A DNA stretch of 64,000 nt from Rotaria macrura (lineage: Eukaryota > Rotifera > Eurotatoria > Philodinida > Philodinidae): positions 310,001 to 374,000 of the forward strand of contig OENT01000006.1 in NCBI GenBank assembly GCA_900239685.1, read 5' to 3'. Below are positions 37,801-51,200 of the stretch, in pieces. Under the pieces are notes generated by a model, which searched no databases, was not told where the DNA came from, and worked only from the letters and a program-made list of their open reading frames with translations. The position numbers and the translations under genes were made by a program. Each line of letters begins with the position of its first letter. Within the stretch, counting starts at the first letter, position 1.

Positions 37801-39409
37801 CTGTCTTTCATTGGATATTTCTTTTGAAACAACTGTTCAATCAAGTTTGTTTATTTTAAAAATGTTATCCTTAGGCTGAAGTATTCTGAAGTAAAGATTC
37901 TCAAAAATTTACCCGGGTTTTTATTGATACTGTTGTGCGAACCCGTAAAGTAGAATCATCCTATCATGGACAACTTTTGTTTTTGAATTGTCTAAACATG
38001 TTGTCAATAAATATCTGTCGAAATAATTCTATAACTATGTCTATCACTTGAAAACTTAGATGAATTGAAATGATCCGCTTCGTCATATATATACATATAT
38101 ATATATTACCTTCTCGTTCCTCATGTGTCATTTCTAAGCATTTCAATTTGAATTCTTTTAAAGTTATGCAAGCAACTTATTAAATTTCCTCGCCAAAACT
38201 AATTTAAGTACTTCACTCATACGAATCATGCTCGTCTGGTTTTTTTTGTTAATAATTCTTTGAATAGAAACTTTAATAAAAAGAGACTCTTTTTTTATCA
38301 ATGTAAGCCGGAAATTTTCAATAGTAACATGATAAAAGATTTCATTGTCCTGTAGTATTTAGCCAATTTTGTTTTGCAAGATATCATTAGCAATTATATG
38401 AGATGTCTCACTCTAATATCTTTTAAATGAATCCATCAATTAGGAATAGACCTTCATGTAGGATTAACTTGACCCGTGAATGAATTTGTCAGTTGTTGTT
38501 TTTTACTACATAGATCTTTAGGAAATAGGCGTCTTCTCAGGCAAATCTCATAGATGTAATGCAAAACTGATTATTCAAGTTTGACATGAGACACGTTTTC
38601 TATCTCACAAGTCGTAGTTGTAACGATTCAAAATAAGAAAGTTAGTTGAAAATCGAATCTCGACTCTTATCACTATAAACGTCTATCATTTGGACACTTT
38701 TTTTCATAGCTCGAGGTAATTTTTAACAGTCTCTTTGTTGTCAAAAATCGTGCGGAAACCGAATAAATCGTTAAAATCCGTTAGTAAAATCACGGTTCGT
38801 TATAAATAACACAATTAGGAACAACTTATTTCTCAATAAACATGAATACGTAACTAAGCAAACAAAAACGTTTAAAATGAAACTTTTACGTTGCACACAC
38901 ACACACACCTGCCCTCTCCTTCGATATCATCTTGTATTTTCAAAGGCATGACACATAAAATTCAGTCAATAATTAAAAATAAACTCTGTACATTAGTAGT
39001 ACTTTCGATGTTGAACTACGGAAATTTTTCGAACGAAGAAAAATCATTTTCATTGAAATCGTTTCTTTCGAAACAAATCTTTCTTAAACGAGCAATGGGA
39101 CTAAATATTGAACGTCTATTTCTGAATCATATTAACATGGAAAACGGCCAACATAATTTTCTAACATGAAATATCTATTGAAGTAGAATAATTCATACAA
39201 CTTGTGATGCTCTAGCTAATGCTTTATTAAACAACAAAATTGGATGAACATTGCATGAAAAAAGTCGTGCACTATCTTGTTCATCGGGAAATGTCATGTG
39301 AGCATCAAAGAGAAAAATAACTCTTATATTCTACTGTCTGGTTCAAACAAATGTTATGATAATTAATGCGTTGTGTGATGAGTTCATTATATTTTACTGA
39401 ACCATGTGC

Positions 39410-39446
<37 letters not shown>

Positions 39447-40871
39447 TCAACTCTAGAAACCAGACATAAAAGCTATTCGAATAGTGTTGACAACCACTTA
39501 ATATATATATATATACATTTAAAAGATTATAATCAGTCTATGTTAATAATAGTAAGTTAATTTTAACTAGTTCTATTGAACATAGCACACTAGAACATCG
39601 TACTACATAATATCAATATTAATGGATAAGAGTGAATATTTTTCGTTTTGTTTCATGACTTATCCTGGATATCTATTTGTAACAACGATTAGAATAAGAT
39701 TTGAAGATGGATGTTTTTGAAAAAACCTAATCTTATCAATATATAAAAAGGACTTTAGCATATTGACAAAGTAGAATACTTCATAAATCAACATATCTAC
39801 GTATTTAGAAATTACTAACATGTGTTGTTTTCATGTAAGCAAATGTGTCTCATTTTTCTTATTTTTCAACTGTCCATAATACCGAAGATTTCTATCATAT
39901 GTCTATGTCAATTATATTAACGTGTATTCAAGAATACCTTAATTTAAATTGCATGAAAGAATAAATAAAATAAAAATAGTAACAGAAAGAAACAATCAGT
40001 TCCATAGAAATCGTTCTCATGTATTTTTATTTTATTCTACTTTTAGTCAATCTATCAGCTTTAGTCTATCAGCATTCAATAACGCCCCTTGCCCTACCAA
40101 TTAAATTAGTTATACCGACCGTCGATATAACTGATGATTATCGTTCTACAATAAATCATCAACAACAACAACAACAACAGCATGATACATTTAAAAAAAT
40201 GTCTGTCAAAGATTTACTTGAAAAAGGAGCCGGTAATACTAGATATGAGCAAAAAGAAATTGTTTATTGATTCAATATTTTTCTTTCTTTTTGTCTCAGC
40301 TTGTAATGTTGTCTATTTGAATAATGTTGATGTTGAATCTCTATCTGGTCAGATGGCCGTTAATAAAGCATTACGTTCAACTTTCGATAATCCTGATCGT
40401 TTACAAGTAACTATAGTTCATTTCAAAGTTTCAAGTACTGGCATAACATTAACAGATACTAAGAAAAAGTAAAATATATTCTATTTTGTTGATGTACGAA
40501 ATTCTTGAAGGGACATCGGATTATTTTAGATTATTTTCACGACGTCATTTTCCTAAAGAATATGTCACATATTGCGGTGTTGATTATGAAACAGATCGTT
40601 ATTGGACACATCAATTTTCTGATCTTGAAATGTTACCAAAAGCCAAGTAAAAGAAAAAAAAAGAAGGAAAGAAAATAGCAACATGTAAATGTTCTTTTTG
40701 TCATTTCTATACAGATGTTTTGGTTTTGTATCGAAGAAAATGAATGGAAACAATCGATCGAATCAACCAGAAAATGAATGTCATCTATTTGCTGAAATCG
40801 ATCGAACACAACCATCAACAGCTATTGTCAATTTTGTGTCGAAAGTTATGATCGGAAGTGTACCTGTTTAA
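31817..40871 (+). CDS. TNS: Tensin: SH2-PTB focal-adhesion adaptor lacking a PTEN-like domain
   Basis: Thirteen exons: 31817-32866, 33339-33441, 33509-34458, 34624-34932, 35032-35119, 35188-35221, 35286-35341, 36134-36217, 36283-36561, 40047-40232, 40300-40468, 40530-40646, 40715-40871; 1,193 residues, all phases consistent. The C terminus is unmistakable: SH2 at about 875-985 (YWYKEKMSRED, PPGTFLIRDS with the phosphotyrosine-binding Arg, GSYGLAIKVE, LVRHYLIE, SALVYQHSI) and PTB at about 1040-1190 (CNVVYLNNVDVESLSG, VHFKVSSTGITLTD, ECHLFAEID, IVNFVSKV). The PTB of tensins binds integrin-beta tails. The ~860-residue N-terminal part is disordered, with Asn, Ser and Thr runs; LD-like helices at 113-126 and 291-306; and three GY(E/D)TD(S/T)G motifs at 460, 535 and 607. 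There is no PTEN-like/C2 head, as in tensin-4. The start follows an acceptor at 31813, so an upstream coding exon cannot be excluded. Confidence 0.95.
32867..33338 (+). other. Tensin intron 1
   Basis: 472 bp between GTAAGT and TTTAG; nothing further seen. Confidence 0.8.
35342..36133 (+). other. Tensin intron 7
   Basis: 792 bp between GTAAATG and CCTAG, just before the SH2 domain exons; no nested feature recognised. Confidence 0.85.
36562..40046 (+). other. Long tensin intron between SH2 and PTB exons
   Basis: 3.5 kb, by far the longest intron of the window. It splits the end of the SH2 domain (after EPDF) from SALVYQH. It contains a (CA)n tract near 38895-38908 and a (GA)n run at 39412-39443. 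No nested gene recognised; enhancers may lie here but cannot be read from sequence. Confidence 0.85.
39412..39443. repeat. (GA)n microsatellite
   Basis: About 15 GA units inside the long tensin intron. Confidence 0.92.
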
Positions 40872-43417
40872 AACAACAACATAGAAAGAAAGAAAGAAAA
40901 AGAGATACTCATGTGCAACAATTAATTTAACAATGAAGAAGAAAAAAGAAATAAACGAAAAAAGAAAAGAAAAAGTATTTTTTTTTCTTTATATTCTTCT
41001 ATATTATTATCTGATTTTTTTTGTTTGTTTTGTTTGCTTGTCTCAATTCATAATTATATTGCAAATGACATTTAAAACTTTTCTTCTTTTGTTTTTCTCT
41101 TTTGTTCAACAATATATATTAAATAAATAAGCGTTTTCGTTTGGTTCTCTTTCTTTTCGTGTGGGAGAAGAGCTTTTTTTTCTTTTGGTTTTTGTTTATA
41201 ATCTTCTTCTAAGATAAAATAATTGATTTTTAGAATTTGTTTTCATTTTTCTTCTTCTTCTATCACTCAACACATTTGTATCGTTTGTTTTTGCCAACAT
41301 GAATTGTTTGTATGTGTGCTTGCGTGTTTTGTAGTCGAATGGCACCACTATCTTCAATTTTGTTTTCTCTACTTTCTCCATATCCTCTTCGTCTTTTGCC
41401 TATCCTTGTGTGCGTGCATGTTGATCTCAAGTGATAATATTCTTTGTTTTTGGCGTTCTCAAAGAGATACATAACATGTGTTTCTTCTGCATCATTTTGC
41501 CTTACTTGGTCGAACAAATTCGAAAACAAGAAAAAGAAAAAAAAATTAATTAATATATCTTATGTGGAACAGTGATCAAATGAAAATCTTTTCTCTTGTG
41601 TTTTATGTTTGTCTGCTGGTGCTTGCTTTATTCTTTTGTTTCGTCCTTGTTTATTGTTTATTCATCGGGAGAAAAGAACAAAATACTTCACTAATAATCT
41701 TCAATACGTTTGTTTTGTTTTGTTTTGTCGAGTATTAAAAAATAATTTACCAAACTTGTATCATATTCTAGAGAGATAAATAAGAAGAAAAAAAGAAACT
41801 ATACGAATACTTACAGACTTGAATATTCTCTGTATTAGACTTGAATCTATGCCGTCATCAATCAAGAATCAATCAAAGCAAGGGAACCCTCACGATGAAA
41901 CTTATTCTTCATCTTGGAATTATATCAATCAAAACAGATGATGTTTATTGTTTAAATGAGGATGATAAATATTGATAGATGGTTCTAATCAATGAAGATC
42001 GTAATTCGTGTCAGATGGTTTTATTCATCCTTATGATACATTAAGTTACTTATGTATATCAAAAAGAAAAAGTAAAACAATTATGACATATTGTAAAATG
42101 ACATACTCCTATATTAATCAAGAGCAGATGATTTACTTAAATATTGTGGTGAAACATAAAAATGACAACAGCGAGCAATTGAGGATAGTCTATGTATAGA
42201 AAAAAAACTTAATCCAACTAATATGATTTTATTCAAATAATAATATGCAGCAAAGTTAATAATTATTTGCTCTTCGATTTATTTTTTATTTCATCATTGG
42301 TTCTTATCTATATCTTATTATTATTTAACTATAGCATCATCTCATGAGAATTTCTATAGTATATAGATATATATATATAAAGTTTTGCTTCGATGAAAGT
42401 CCCAATTTAACAGCCGTAAATACTATATTCACATGTAACTTAGATGATCAATAAGAAATGATTATTAAAAAAAAAGATATGCAAGACTATCTAGTGCTGT
42501 AGTTAATCATAAACCATCAACGCAACTACAAGCAGCATCTAGAATAGAATAGGGAAAAAAACGTTATTTACATCCAACAAGGAACAACAATTCATTGCAT
42601 CGCTGTCGTTGTTATCGAACTGGTGAGTAAGTGAATGGGAGTGCCCCAGCGGGTATCACTAGCCAATTAGTTTGTTGAAACCCAATCTTTTTCTTTTCTT
42701 TTTTTTTTCTTCTTCTTTTTCCATTCCTGTCATCATCTTCATCATCATTCGGGCATACTCAATGGAACTAAAAAAAGAGAAAGAAAGACAGAGAAAGAGA
42801 AAGAGAAGAGAGACAAACAGGCATAAAGACCAAGAAAAACTTCGTATATGAGAAAGAAATGAGAATACCACGGTGTACTATTCATCTCAGCTTGTTTGCA
42901 TTATTTTTTTGCTTTCCAATTGATGACACCATGTAAGGATTGTTATTTCATATTCCATAGAGAAGTGGTCTACTCTCATAAACCATAAAATGAGAAAAAG
43001 ATCGAGTCGTTTATTTTTTCTTCGTCTATCTTTTAATTCATCTGCTTCTGTTCCCGTTCAATTTATTCTATTGATTTTGTTTTTACATATCTCTTTAAAT
43101 AGGACTCCCTTCTCATTCACTGTTATTACTCTTTTACATTCGTATACGAAATGTTAAGTTAATCAAATACATTGACACGAAACAACGACGTATCAATTGT
43201 TTTAAAACTAAAACAATAGAAGACAAAATTCAGTTACTCATGTATTAATCACATAGTTGCTATCATAATATTGTGTTTTTCTATTTTTCACTCTTCAAAA
43301 TTAATTATTTAGACAAAAAGAAGAACTTAAAAGCAACGCTTTTTACAGGTAAATAAATCACATTGTTTTACATGTTGTTTATCTGTAGTAGAAACTATTC
43401 ACATAATTATAGTTTGA
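40872..43417. other. 3' flank of tensin and intergenic DNA
   Basis: T-rich 3' untranslated DNA with AATAAA-like signals (AAATAAATAA near 41121), then AT-rich sequence and a purine-rich patch near 42773-42815. No exon recognised. Confidence 0.5.
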
Positions 43418-45439
43418 ATGACGAACACAGTTTCATCGACAAGGGGTACCAGTAGTCGGCCACGTCTCTGTCGATCAGATCATCAACCAAATATGCTTGA
43501 ATATATTGATACAACATTAAATGATTCATTTTCATCACGTTTAAAATTACAAATCACACCACCAACAACTACTTCGACTAATAATATACTACTGCCACAT
43601 GGATATGATCAATTTGGTAATACAATCGTTGACCAATATCTTCTTTATATTCTATGTCAAAAACTAGATCCTAATCGAACAGATAATAGAACAAACGATC
43701 TATATCAATCGTTACATAGATTATTTCTCTTAAATGGTAAAATTTCGAAATCCTTTTTTGAATATTCACCACCGTCTACAAATCGATCAAGTTATCAATC
43801 TCTATTTCAATATTATACTAATTTTATATGGAATGAATTTGATGTTAGCATTCTACTTGAACTTGGTTAGTAAATTCTATTTCTGATTTTACAGTGGGAT
43901 TCATGGCTTCAGTTTTTATTTTTCATTAATCTTTAATTTACATTTAATTTTCATTCTGAACGAAATTTTCCTAAAGTAAAAAATGACAACAACATTTGAC
44001 CTTCTCATTATTTGTAAACAAAGACCTTATTGAATCAGTGTATTAGTAAATGAATGCAATGAAGAATCTTTCTATTTGTTATAAACTTAAGCAGAGAAAA
44101 ACTTTTTTGTCATGACAGATCGAAATTGTAGCAACACATACATAGTCAGGCTAATTTCTCTTCATCGAACCATCAAATTAATTAATTCCATAGAAAGTAC
44201 GTAATTTTGAAGTAAGAAGGTATTCTTCATTCGATATTATATAGATAGCATCCCATAGGATTTCCTTTCGGCAAACACAGATAAAAATTTCTGTCTATCA
44301 AAATGACAAGTCTAGCATTACGTTATACATCGAACAATAATTGATGAACACAGGCGATTTTAACTTTTAAATTGGCGAATGAATCTTTTTTCTAGTTGTC
44401 ATTTCATCCAATCTTAACGAATGATTTTGTTTTTTCTTGCTAGTTTTTCGACATCAAAAGTAACTATCATACTCTACAATGTCACATAGTTGTGTATATT
44501 CTTATAAGCTAGATAAGAATCATCAAAATACGATAATAAGTATCTAAATAGATTCATAAATTACTTTCAACTTAACTACAGACGAAAGAACTTTTTTCTC
44601 TTCCTTTTTCTCGTGTCATCGTATGTTTTTAGATTTATGACAAGAAAAAAAAAATATTTTCTTCTTGCAGATTATTCTTTCGTCAAACAGAATAAATGTC
44701 TTTTGCTTCGTCTTTTTTTCGTAATCGAGATTTTCATAGTGACACTGTCGGTCTAATTGAAAATTAAATATACTATTGATTTTTATTTTAGCTTGTTTTC
44801 TATTAAAATATCGCTTACGCGATATATTTATTAACGTAACAAATAATAAAACAAATATGAATCCTAATAGACAAAAGATGATTGGCTATTTTCTTGAAAT
44901 TATTGCTATATATTATATTTATACAAATTATCCTGATTATTTTATACATTCACGTTCAAAAGATATGCTCTTTCCATATCCACCATCGACAATCAAGTAT
45001 AACAATTATCATCCTAAATAATATGTCTACAGATTCTGTATTGATTCTGTTAATTTTTCTTTTTAGTTCTGAAGATTATCAAAAAGAAAAAGATAGTAGT
45101 ATATTTCATAAATTTCTTTGTAAACTTCATGACAATGGCGAAATATCTTTTAATTTACATCAAATCAAACTTCTTTTACAATCGGATGATTATCAATTTT
45201 TAAATAAAAAATTAGAAAATAAAAAAATTCCTTTTATGAATTTTTTCGAAACTATTCTACGGTATCAAAAAGAAAATTCATGTCGTTCATTGAAATCTCT
45301 ATGTCGTTTAACAATCAAAATGCATATTAAGCAATATCCTGATGATATTAATCAATTATCTTTGTATCCATCGATGACTGATCGACTTTTATCATATTTA
45401 ACTTATGAAAATAAGTACATTTATGAATCTCATGTGTGA
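43418..45439 (+). CDS. SOCS-box protein of unknown N-terminal type
   Basis: Three exons: 43418-43865, 44792-44996, 45067-45439 (341 residues; introns 926 and 70 bp; phases agree). The C terminus, about 291-331, fits a SOCS box: SLKSLCRLTIK followed by LSLYPSMTDRLLSYL, that is the BC-box (L-x3-C) for Elongin B/C and the following leucine-rich helix with a Pro near the Cul5 box. SOCS-box proteins are usually substrate receptors of ECS (Cullin-2/5) ubiquitin ligases. The rest is helical-looking and leucine/tyrosine/isoleucine-rich, with an Arg/Ser-rich first 60 residues. I see no ankyrin, SH2, SPRY or WD repeats, though ankyrin repeats decayed beyond eye recognition (an ASB-type protein) remain possible. 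It is followed 365 bp downstream by an F-box protein on the same strand. Confidence 0.75.
43866..44791 (+). other. First intron of the SOCS-box gene
   Basis: 926 bp between GTTAGT and TTTTAG; no nested feature recognised. Confidence 0.8.
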
Positions 45440-45515
45440 TTTTATGAAACAAAAAGAAATTGTTTTATTTTTCTCTGTGTTTGATTTATTTACACATTAA
45501 ATACATATATATATG

Positions 45516-45546
<31 letters not shown>

Positions 45547-45804
45547 TTTTGTGTAATAAATGTGAATTTTGTTTCTTTTTTCCTCTTTTTTTTAACGATT
45601 CAAGATATGAATGTGTGTTTATGAAACATTAAAAAAGAGAAAATGAATAGAGAAATTGTTCGAGTGTAGGAGGTGGTTTGATTGTATTTTAACCCTGATT
45701 TTGCCTAATTCAAAGTAGTTGATAGTTGAAGACTAATGCATGCTGTCTTATTCATTTGGTAAGCGTTCTATATATTTAATAGCATCATAAACTATTTCTT
45801 TCAG
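45440..45804. other. Gap between SOCS-box and F-box genes
   Basis: Contains a (TA)n/(TG)n microsatellite at about 45502-45546 and a CAG acceptor directly before the F-box ATG, suggesting a 5' UTR intron for the F-box gene. Confidence 0.5.
45502..45546. repeat. (TA)n(TG)n microsatellite
   Basis: TA-rich run with one G interruption passing into TG units. Confidence 0.9.
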
Positions 45805-48201
45805 ATGTCTCTAACTGATTTGCCTGATGTTGCATTGATAAAAATATTTCGTACACTTGATCATATAGAATTAGTTCGTCTTTATCATAGTTTTGATACT
45901 TCAAAACGTATACAAAATTTAATACATGATAGTTCGTGTTTATGGACAAATATTCATATAAAAACAACGGTTGATTATCATCTGTTCACTTACTTTTGTC
46001 GTTTATTAATATCAAATGCGTTAACTGCCCGTCAATTAGTTATTGATGAACTCGATTTAACATGTCGAAAAATTCTTTTTGACAATGAATTTTCATTAAA
46101 AGAATTTTTTCATCTTGAATTATTAACTATACATGATCAATATATATGTCATACAGTGCAGTCATTAAATTTTTGTTCGTTGACATTAAAATCTCTACGT
46201 TTAACGAATGATCATATAAATTTACGTCATATCAATAGTTTAAAACAATTGAATACTTTACAGTTAACATTCTATTCAATAGATATTCTACAAAATAAAT
46301 TTGAACAATTAACTGATTTAAATTTAAAAATTATGTTTGATTATGATCATAATTCTCATGAAATATTTTCTCATTTACCTTATGTGCATTTACAAAAGTT
46401 GACATTAAAATTTCTCTTATTAAATAGTGATGTTAATTTTTTCAATGAATTTAATCATTATCTATATTCTTGCACAAGTTTACATACACTTGAGCTATCC
46501 TATTTACATGCTATGTGTCCAGTAAGTTTATACACCAATATTAACTATTCTAAATATCAACGAATTGTATTTATAAACATATGTCAATTGAAACAAATGA
46601 AACATTTTATTGAATTCAATAAAATTATTTTACCATTAGAATATTTGCAATTCAATTCAACATTAAATATACATACGTATTTATCATGCGTACAAAATGA
46701 ATATTGGTACAGACGTCAGCTGATTTCCATTGATTTTATACAATGTGTAACAACATCAATTGAACTCTTGAATGAATTCGACATAGTTTGGTCAGATAAA
46801 AATCATACAACACAATCATTCGAGTCTTATATACTACGGTCAATTTACAATGAATTTCATTTAATATCTTCATTACGAAATATATCGATTAGCAAATTTG
46901 AATTAAGTCTTAATGGTTTGGTTACACTTATGACTCGTTTACCATTAGTAATCGATTTCATAATAACTGATGGAAAAATTGATCAAATGGGTTCAGGCAT
47001 GTGGCATGTGGCAACAATAATGAGAACTCTTGATAATCTATCTCAATCGAATATACGAACAATTGTAATGAGCAATATTCAAATGTCATGTCGAACAGCT
47101 GTTCAACTATGTTTAATTACAGACAATTTGATATCAATAACGTTCAATGATGTACGAATATTAGATAGAATGATCATTTCAGAACAAAATCAAAGAAGTC
47201 TTCGTCCAACGTTTCTTGATGCGTTAAAACAAATTGCACAACATACAGAACTATTCAAATGGAATCGTATGAAATCTTTGACAATAGGTATGTTCGTTTA
47301 AAGGTCATTTATGACAAGTATCAGTACAAAAACTATGGTTCACTATTCGCTTCTGTTACGTTTCAGAATCGTATCTTGTTAGCGTATCACATTATTTAGA
47401 CATAATGAGAATAGATTTATGTTGATTAGCATTTCTCGTTTGGTTTTAGAAGTATAGTCTATTGTTTGCACGTCACACATACTGATCGAGTATTAAAAAT
47501 AAATCTATCTATTGAACTATACTCTTATAAGCGTAAGTTAATTTCATTTTCTGTTTCATGCTATGTTTCTAATACAAGGCAATTTTTCTAATTATAATTT
47601 GACTCTGAATAACTTGTAACGTATATACAAACTATAACACGATCAATCTCTAAGAAAGTTTATTGTCTACTGATGAAGAAGTCTTCGCTTTGCAATGTCA
47701 CGACTACTAATGAATAATTTTGTTCATATTTTTGTTTTAGGAAAAAATATGCTTAATCGACAGAATATTTCGTCATTTATTCCATCAGATATAAATTATT
47801 CTTACTCGAAAAATCTCAATCATTTATGCATTATTATTCATGATCATACACTATTAGAATCTCATGATATTTTTCGAAAGTCAATAAAAAAATTAATAAA
47901 AATTTATGCAAACTTAACATCATTTATAATTGAATTTACAAAACGATATGAAGGTCATTTTCGTCTAAGAAATCAATTGCAAACATTATTTGAAATGAAT
48001 ACAAGTAAAAACATTCATGTATATCCAACTATACATGATTATGCTTGCCGTTTTTGTTTTGATACGAATCTCATTAACGAAGATAATGATGATGATGACA
48101 GTTATGATATAAGTGGTCCTAGTCAACACAATCGAACATTCTGTGGTATTCCGTTGTTTCACTTTAAAAAACAGCGGAAATCAAATATTGCTGCTTCGTG
48201 A
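45805..48201 (+). CDS. F-box protein with LRR-like C-terminal region
   Basis: Two exons, 45805-47287 and 47741-48201, joined by a 453-bp intron (GTATGT...TTTTAG); 647 residues. Residues 2-45 form an F-box: LTDLPDVALIKIFRTLDHIELVRL followed by a Trp-containing end (SCLWTNIHI). F-box proteins bind Skp1 in SCF ubiquitin ligases. The following ~450 residues show irregular leucine-rich spacing (for example LTLKSLRLTNDHINL, LNTLQLTFYSIDIL, LTDLNLKIM), as in degenerate LRR solenoids of F-box/LRR proteins. The C-terminal exon ends in an acidic Asp run and a basic tail, and has a CRFCF pair but no recognised zinc finger. This type of F-box protein is often expanded in rotifers (family knowledge, not checked here). 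Target unknown. Confidence 0.82.
47288..47740 (+). other. Intron of the F-box gene
   Basis: 453 bp, no nested feature recognised. Confidence 0.8.
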
Positions 48202-51200
48202 TAATATTTTATATATTCTTTTCTTTTTTAATAATATGATGAATTTTGAGAATAAAAATCATTCATTTATTTATTTCTATTTTGTTTTCTTTGTTGATGT
48301 AAGATTCATGTAACTAGACAATATTAAGAACAATATTGATTTAAGAAGAAAATAAAAATATATTCTAGAATCATCAATAGGATATTAATAAAAATTTTAG
48401 TAGAAACTGAGTGATATAGGTATGAGTAAGAAAAAGGAAATATAATGCCAGCTGTCTATAAGATTCTAACAATAGAGCGATATTAATTCTTTAGTTCTGT
48501 TTTTGTTATTCAGAAAGGTTACACAAAGTTCGTAGAAGAGTTCAAAGAAAAAAAATTCTATCTCAGATTCTAATTTAGATTCATACGATTGTTAGTAATT
48601 CAAGATATAGTGTGTCCGTGCTTATTTCTTCGGCATTGTATTTATTATTAACAAATAATTCATCGAGCAGGAATAAAATATCTTGATAGATATGTTCGAG
48701 TAAAAGATTTCAATAACTGTAGTCGTCTAATGAGCATGGAAAACTGAAAAACAAAGATTGAATATGAACTTAAACAAAAGCAATTCAATCCTAAACAACT
48801 TCCGTATGAAGAGAAAATCTCAGCTAATACATTCTAGACAGAAGAGTATAACGGATATATGAAATACTATTCTTAATCCAAAATAGCATGACGTGTTTTG
48901 TATCCGAAAATTAAAAAGATCAATGAGTATAAGTGTTTGATTTCATGTAGGATTTCTTGCAAATGTTTATCTTCGAAAATTCGAGGATACAATTGGGAAT
49001 AGAATCGTATTTAAAAAAACAAAACTGAAATTCTTAAATTCCAGTTATTTTTTCGTTTCAGATTATTCATAAAAAAACAAACAAAAATGAATTTTATTCT
49101 TTAATTGACATCAATCAGATTGTACGTCGAGATTATTGATATTCAAATATTCGTCGGTAAGTATTTTTACGATCTTTGCGTTTACAGATTAATGGATGAC
49201 TCATCATAAACGGGTAATTTTGAGTTCAAGTCTTTTTGAAATCATTCATGATTATTACAAAACATCTAAGCGATTTCAATGGATAGAGATTATAATATCT
49301 ATGAAACTATTTGCTTTGTGTTCGAAAAAGATTTCATGTCAAGAGTAAAATTCAAAGATTGATGCTGATTCAATATTTGTATTGTAATTTAGTATTTCTC
49401 TTAAATATCAAATAATAAATAAATCCGAATGTAATATAATAATCAACAACACGGATATCCAAAGTACAAGTATTGCGCAGTAAAAATTTGAAGACTGTCT
49501 ATCCTCTAGTTGGTGATAGCTTTCGACGTTAAATTTTTATTAAAAATATTTCTTCGAAATTCCCTTACTCTTATATAGGAGGGGATACGGTGAAACCTTT
49601 GAACAGTATCGATTTACACTAAGATTTTGAAGAGTAAATAAGATGAAGAATGTTTTTCTTTTGAATGTTTTATTGCACTCTAAATTTGTCGTGAATCAAA
49701 TTTAAAAAATTGTTATCGATTTCTTTTCCTTTTCACATACTCAATTATACAAATACGCTGACTTCAATCTTCTCAATTTTAAGTTAATACAAACACATGA
49801 ACTCATTGATAGGTAAAGCGAACAATGGTATAAAGCATGTGGATTCTTTATCGAATGACAACACCAATACAATTTATAATACTTATTACGTGTCTGACAG
49901 ATTCTTCAGACAAACTAGTTAAAAATTATGAAGTAACGATTATTTTTATCGAATCTAAGCCATTGAATGCAAAAGAACTATTGCACCGCTACATCTTCAT
50001 ATAATTTAAACGATCGACTAAAGTTCTTTTTTTTTGTATATCAGATGTATCACTAGACCGTTAAGTGTACAGTTGTGTCCTTCCTCTAACTTGTCCGCAA
50101 GACTATTAGAAGGCAATGTTTAAGAATAGAAATATCTGTTAAGAATAATGTAATTTCTAAAGTTCGATAAACTTATGTAATCAATTCTCTGTCGGAACTA
50201 TTAATAGATTCATTAACATCATTGACTCTACGAATGGATATAAATCATAGTATTCACATTCCAGCTGTTAAGTACTTCACTTGCTCTAATAATGAATTTT
50301 TTTCATTTCTGATGATCATAAATTAACTAATTACTTTGAAGAATGTCTCGATTTATTGAAACAAATGTAAATTATGAAATGCCACGTATTGGATGCTGAC
50401 ATTATTAATGAAGATTGAAGCAGACAAAATAAAAATGTCAAAAACTAAGCACGTTTAAACTTGACACGGTTTTTCTAAGCTTTTCGGACGCTAGTTATGA
50501 TTTCTTGCCGCCATCATTCTTACTATGTTTAGTATTTTCTCAATTTATACGATATAAAACTGTAAATTATTTAAAGAATCATTAATCGTAAAACATGTTT
50601 AATCTTGAAAAGTGTATATCGCTTTTATTATGAGAACAGCAATATTGTTTTTAGCTCTTGATTAATGCTCTTTCTGATATTTTTCCCATCAATTTTTTTA
50701 TCAATGTTAGAAACTTAGGGGCATAGAGGAGATTTTCTTTATCTGTTAAATAAACTAGGAATCATTCTGAAAATTTGCCTATCGATCTAGTACTCTTTTC
50801 AAACTTCTGATTAATTCTTATGCAACTTACTACTCACTTGATTTTTTACATTGTCGTCAACATAACTATAACGATAATTAATTTTCAGTTTATTTATTCT
50901 CCCAAGTGTCTTATTATATGTTGAATCACCTACATGGCTAACTATGCACACAAGTGTCACATACTTGATTTCAGTACATCTAGGAAGGATTAGAATTTGT
51001 TTTAAGAAAAATTGAATACTTTTCAAAACGAAAAGAGCCAATTGGGAAGATAGTTCATTATTTAACGAAATCTACTTTGATTCTTCTTATTCGCCATGCG
51101 TCTGTCTATTTATATCTCTATTATCGACTTTACACTGATGACTAGTAGTTGAGTTAGCAGTAAAGATGGTTTAAAAGGAAAGAAAAGAGTGAAAATAATG

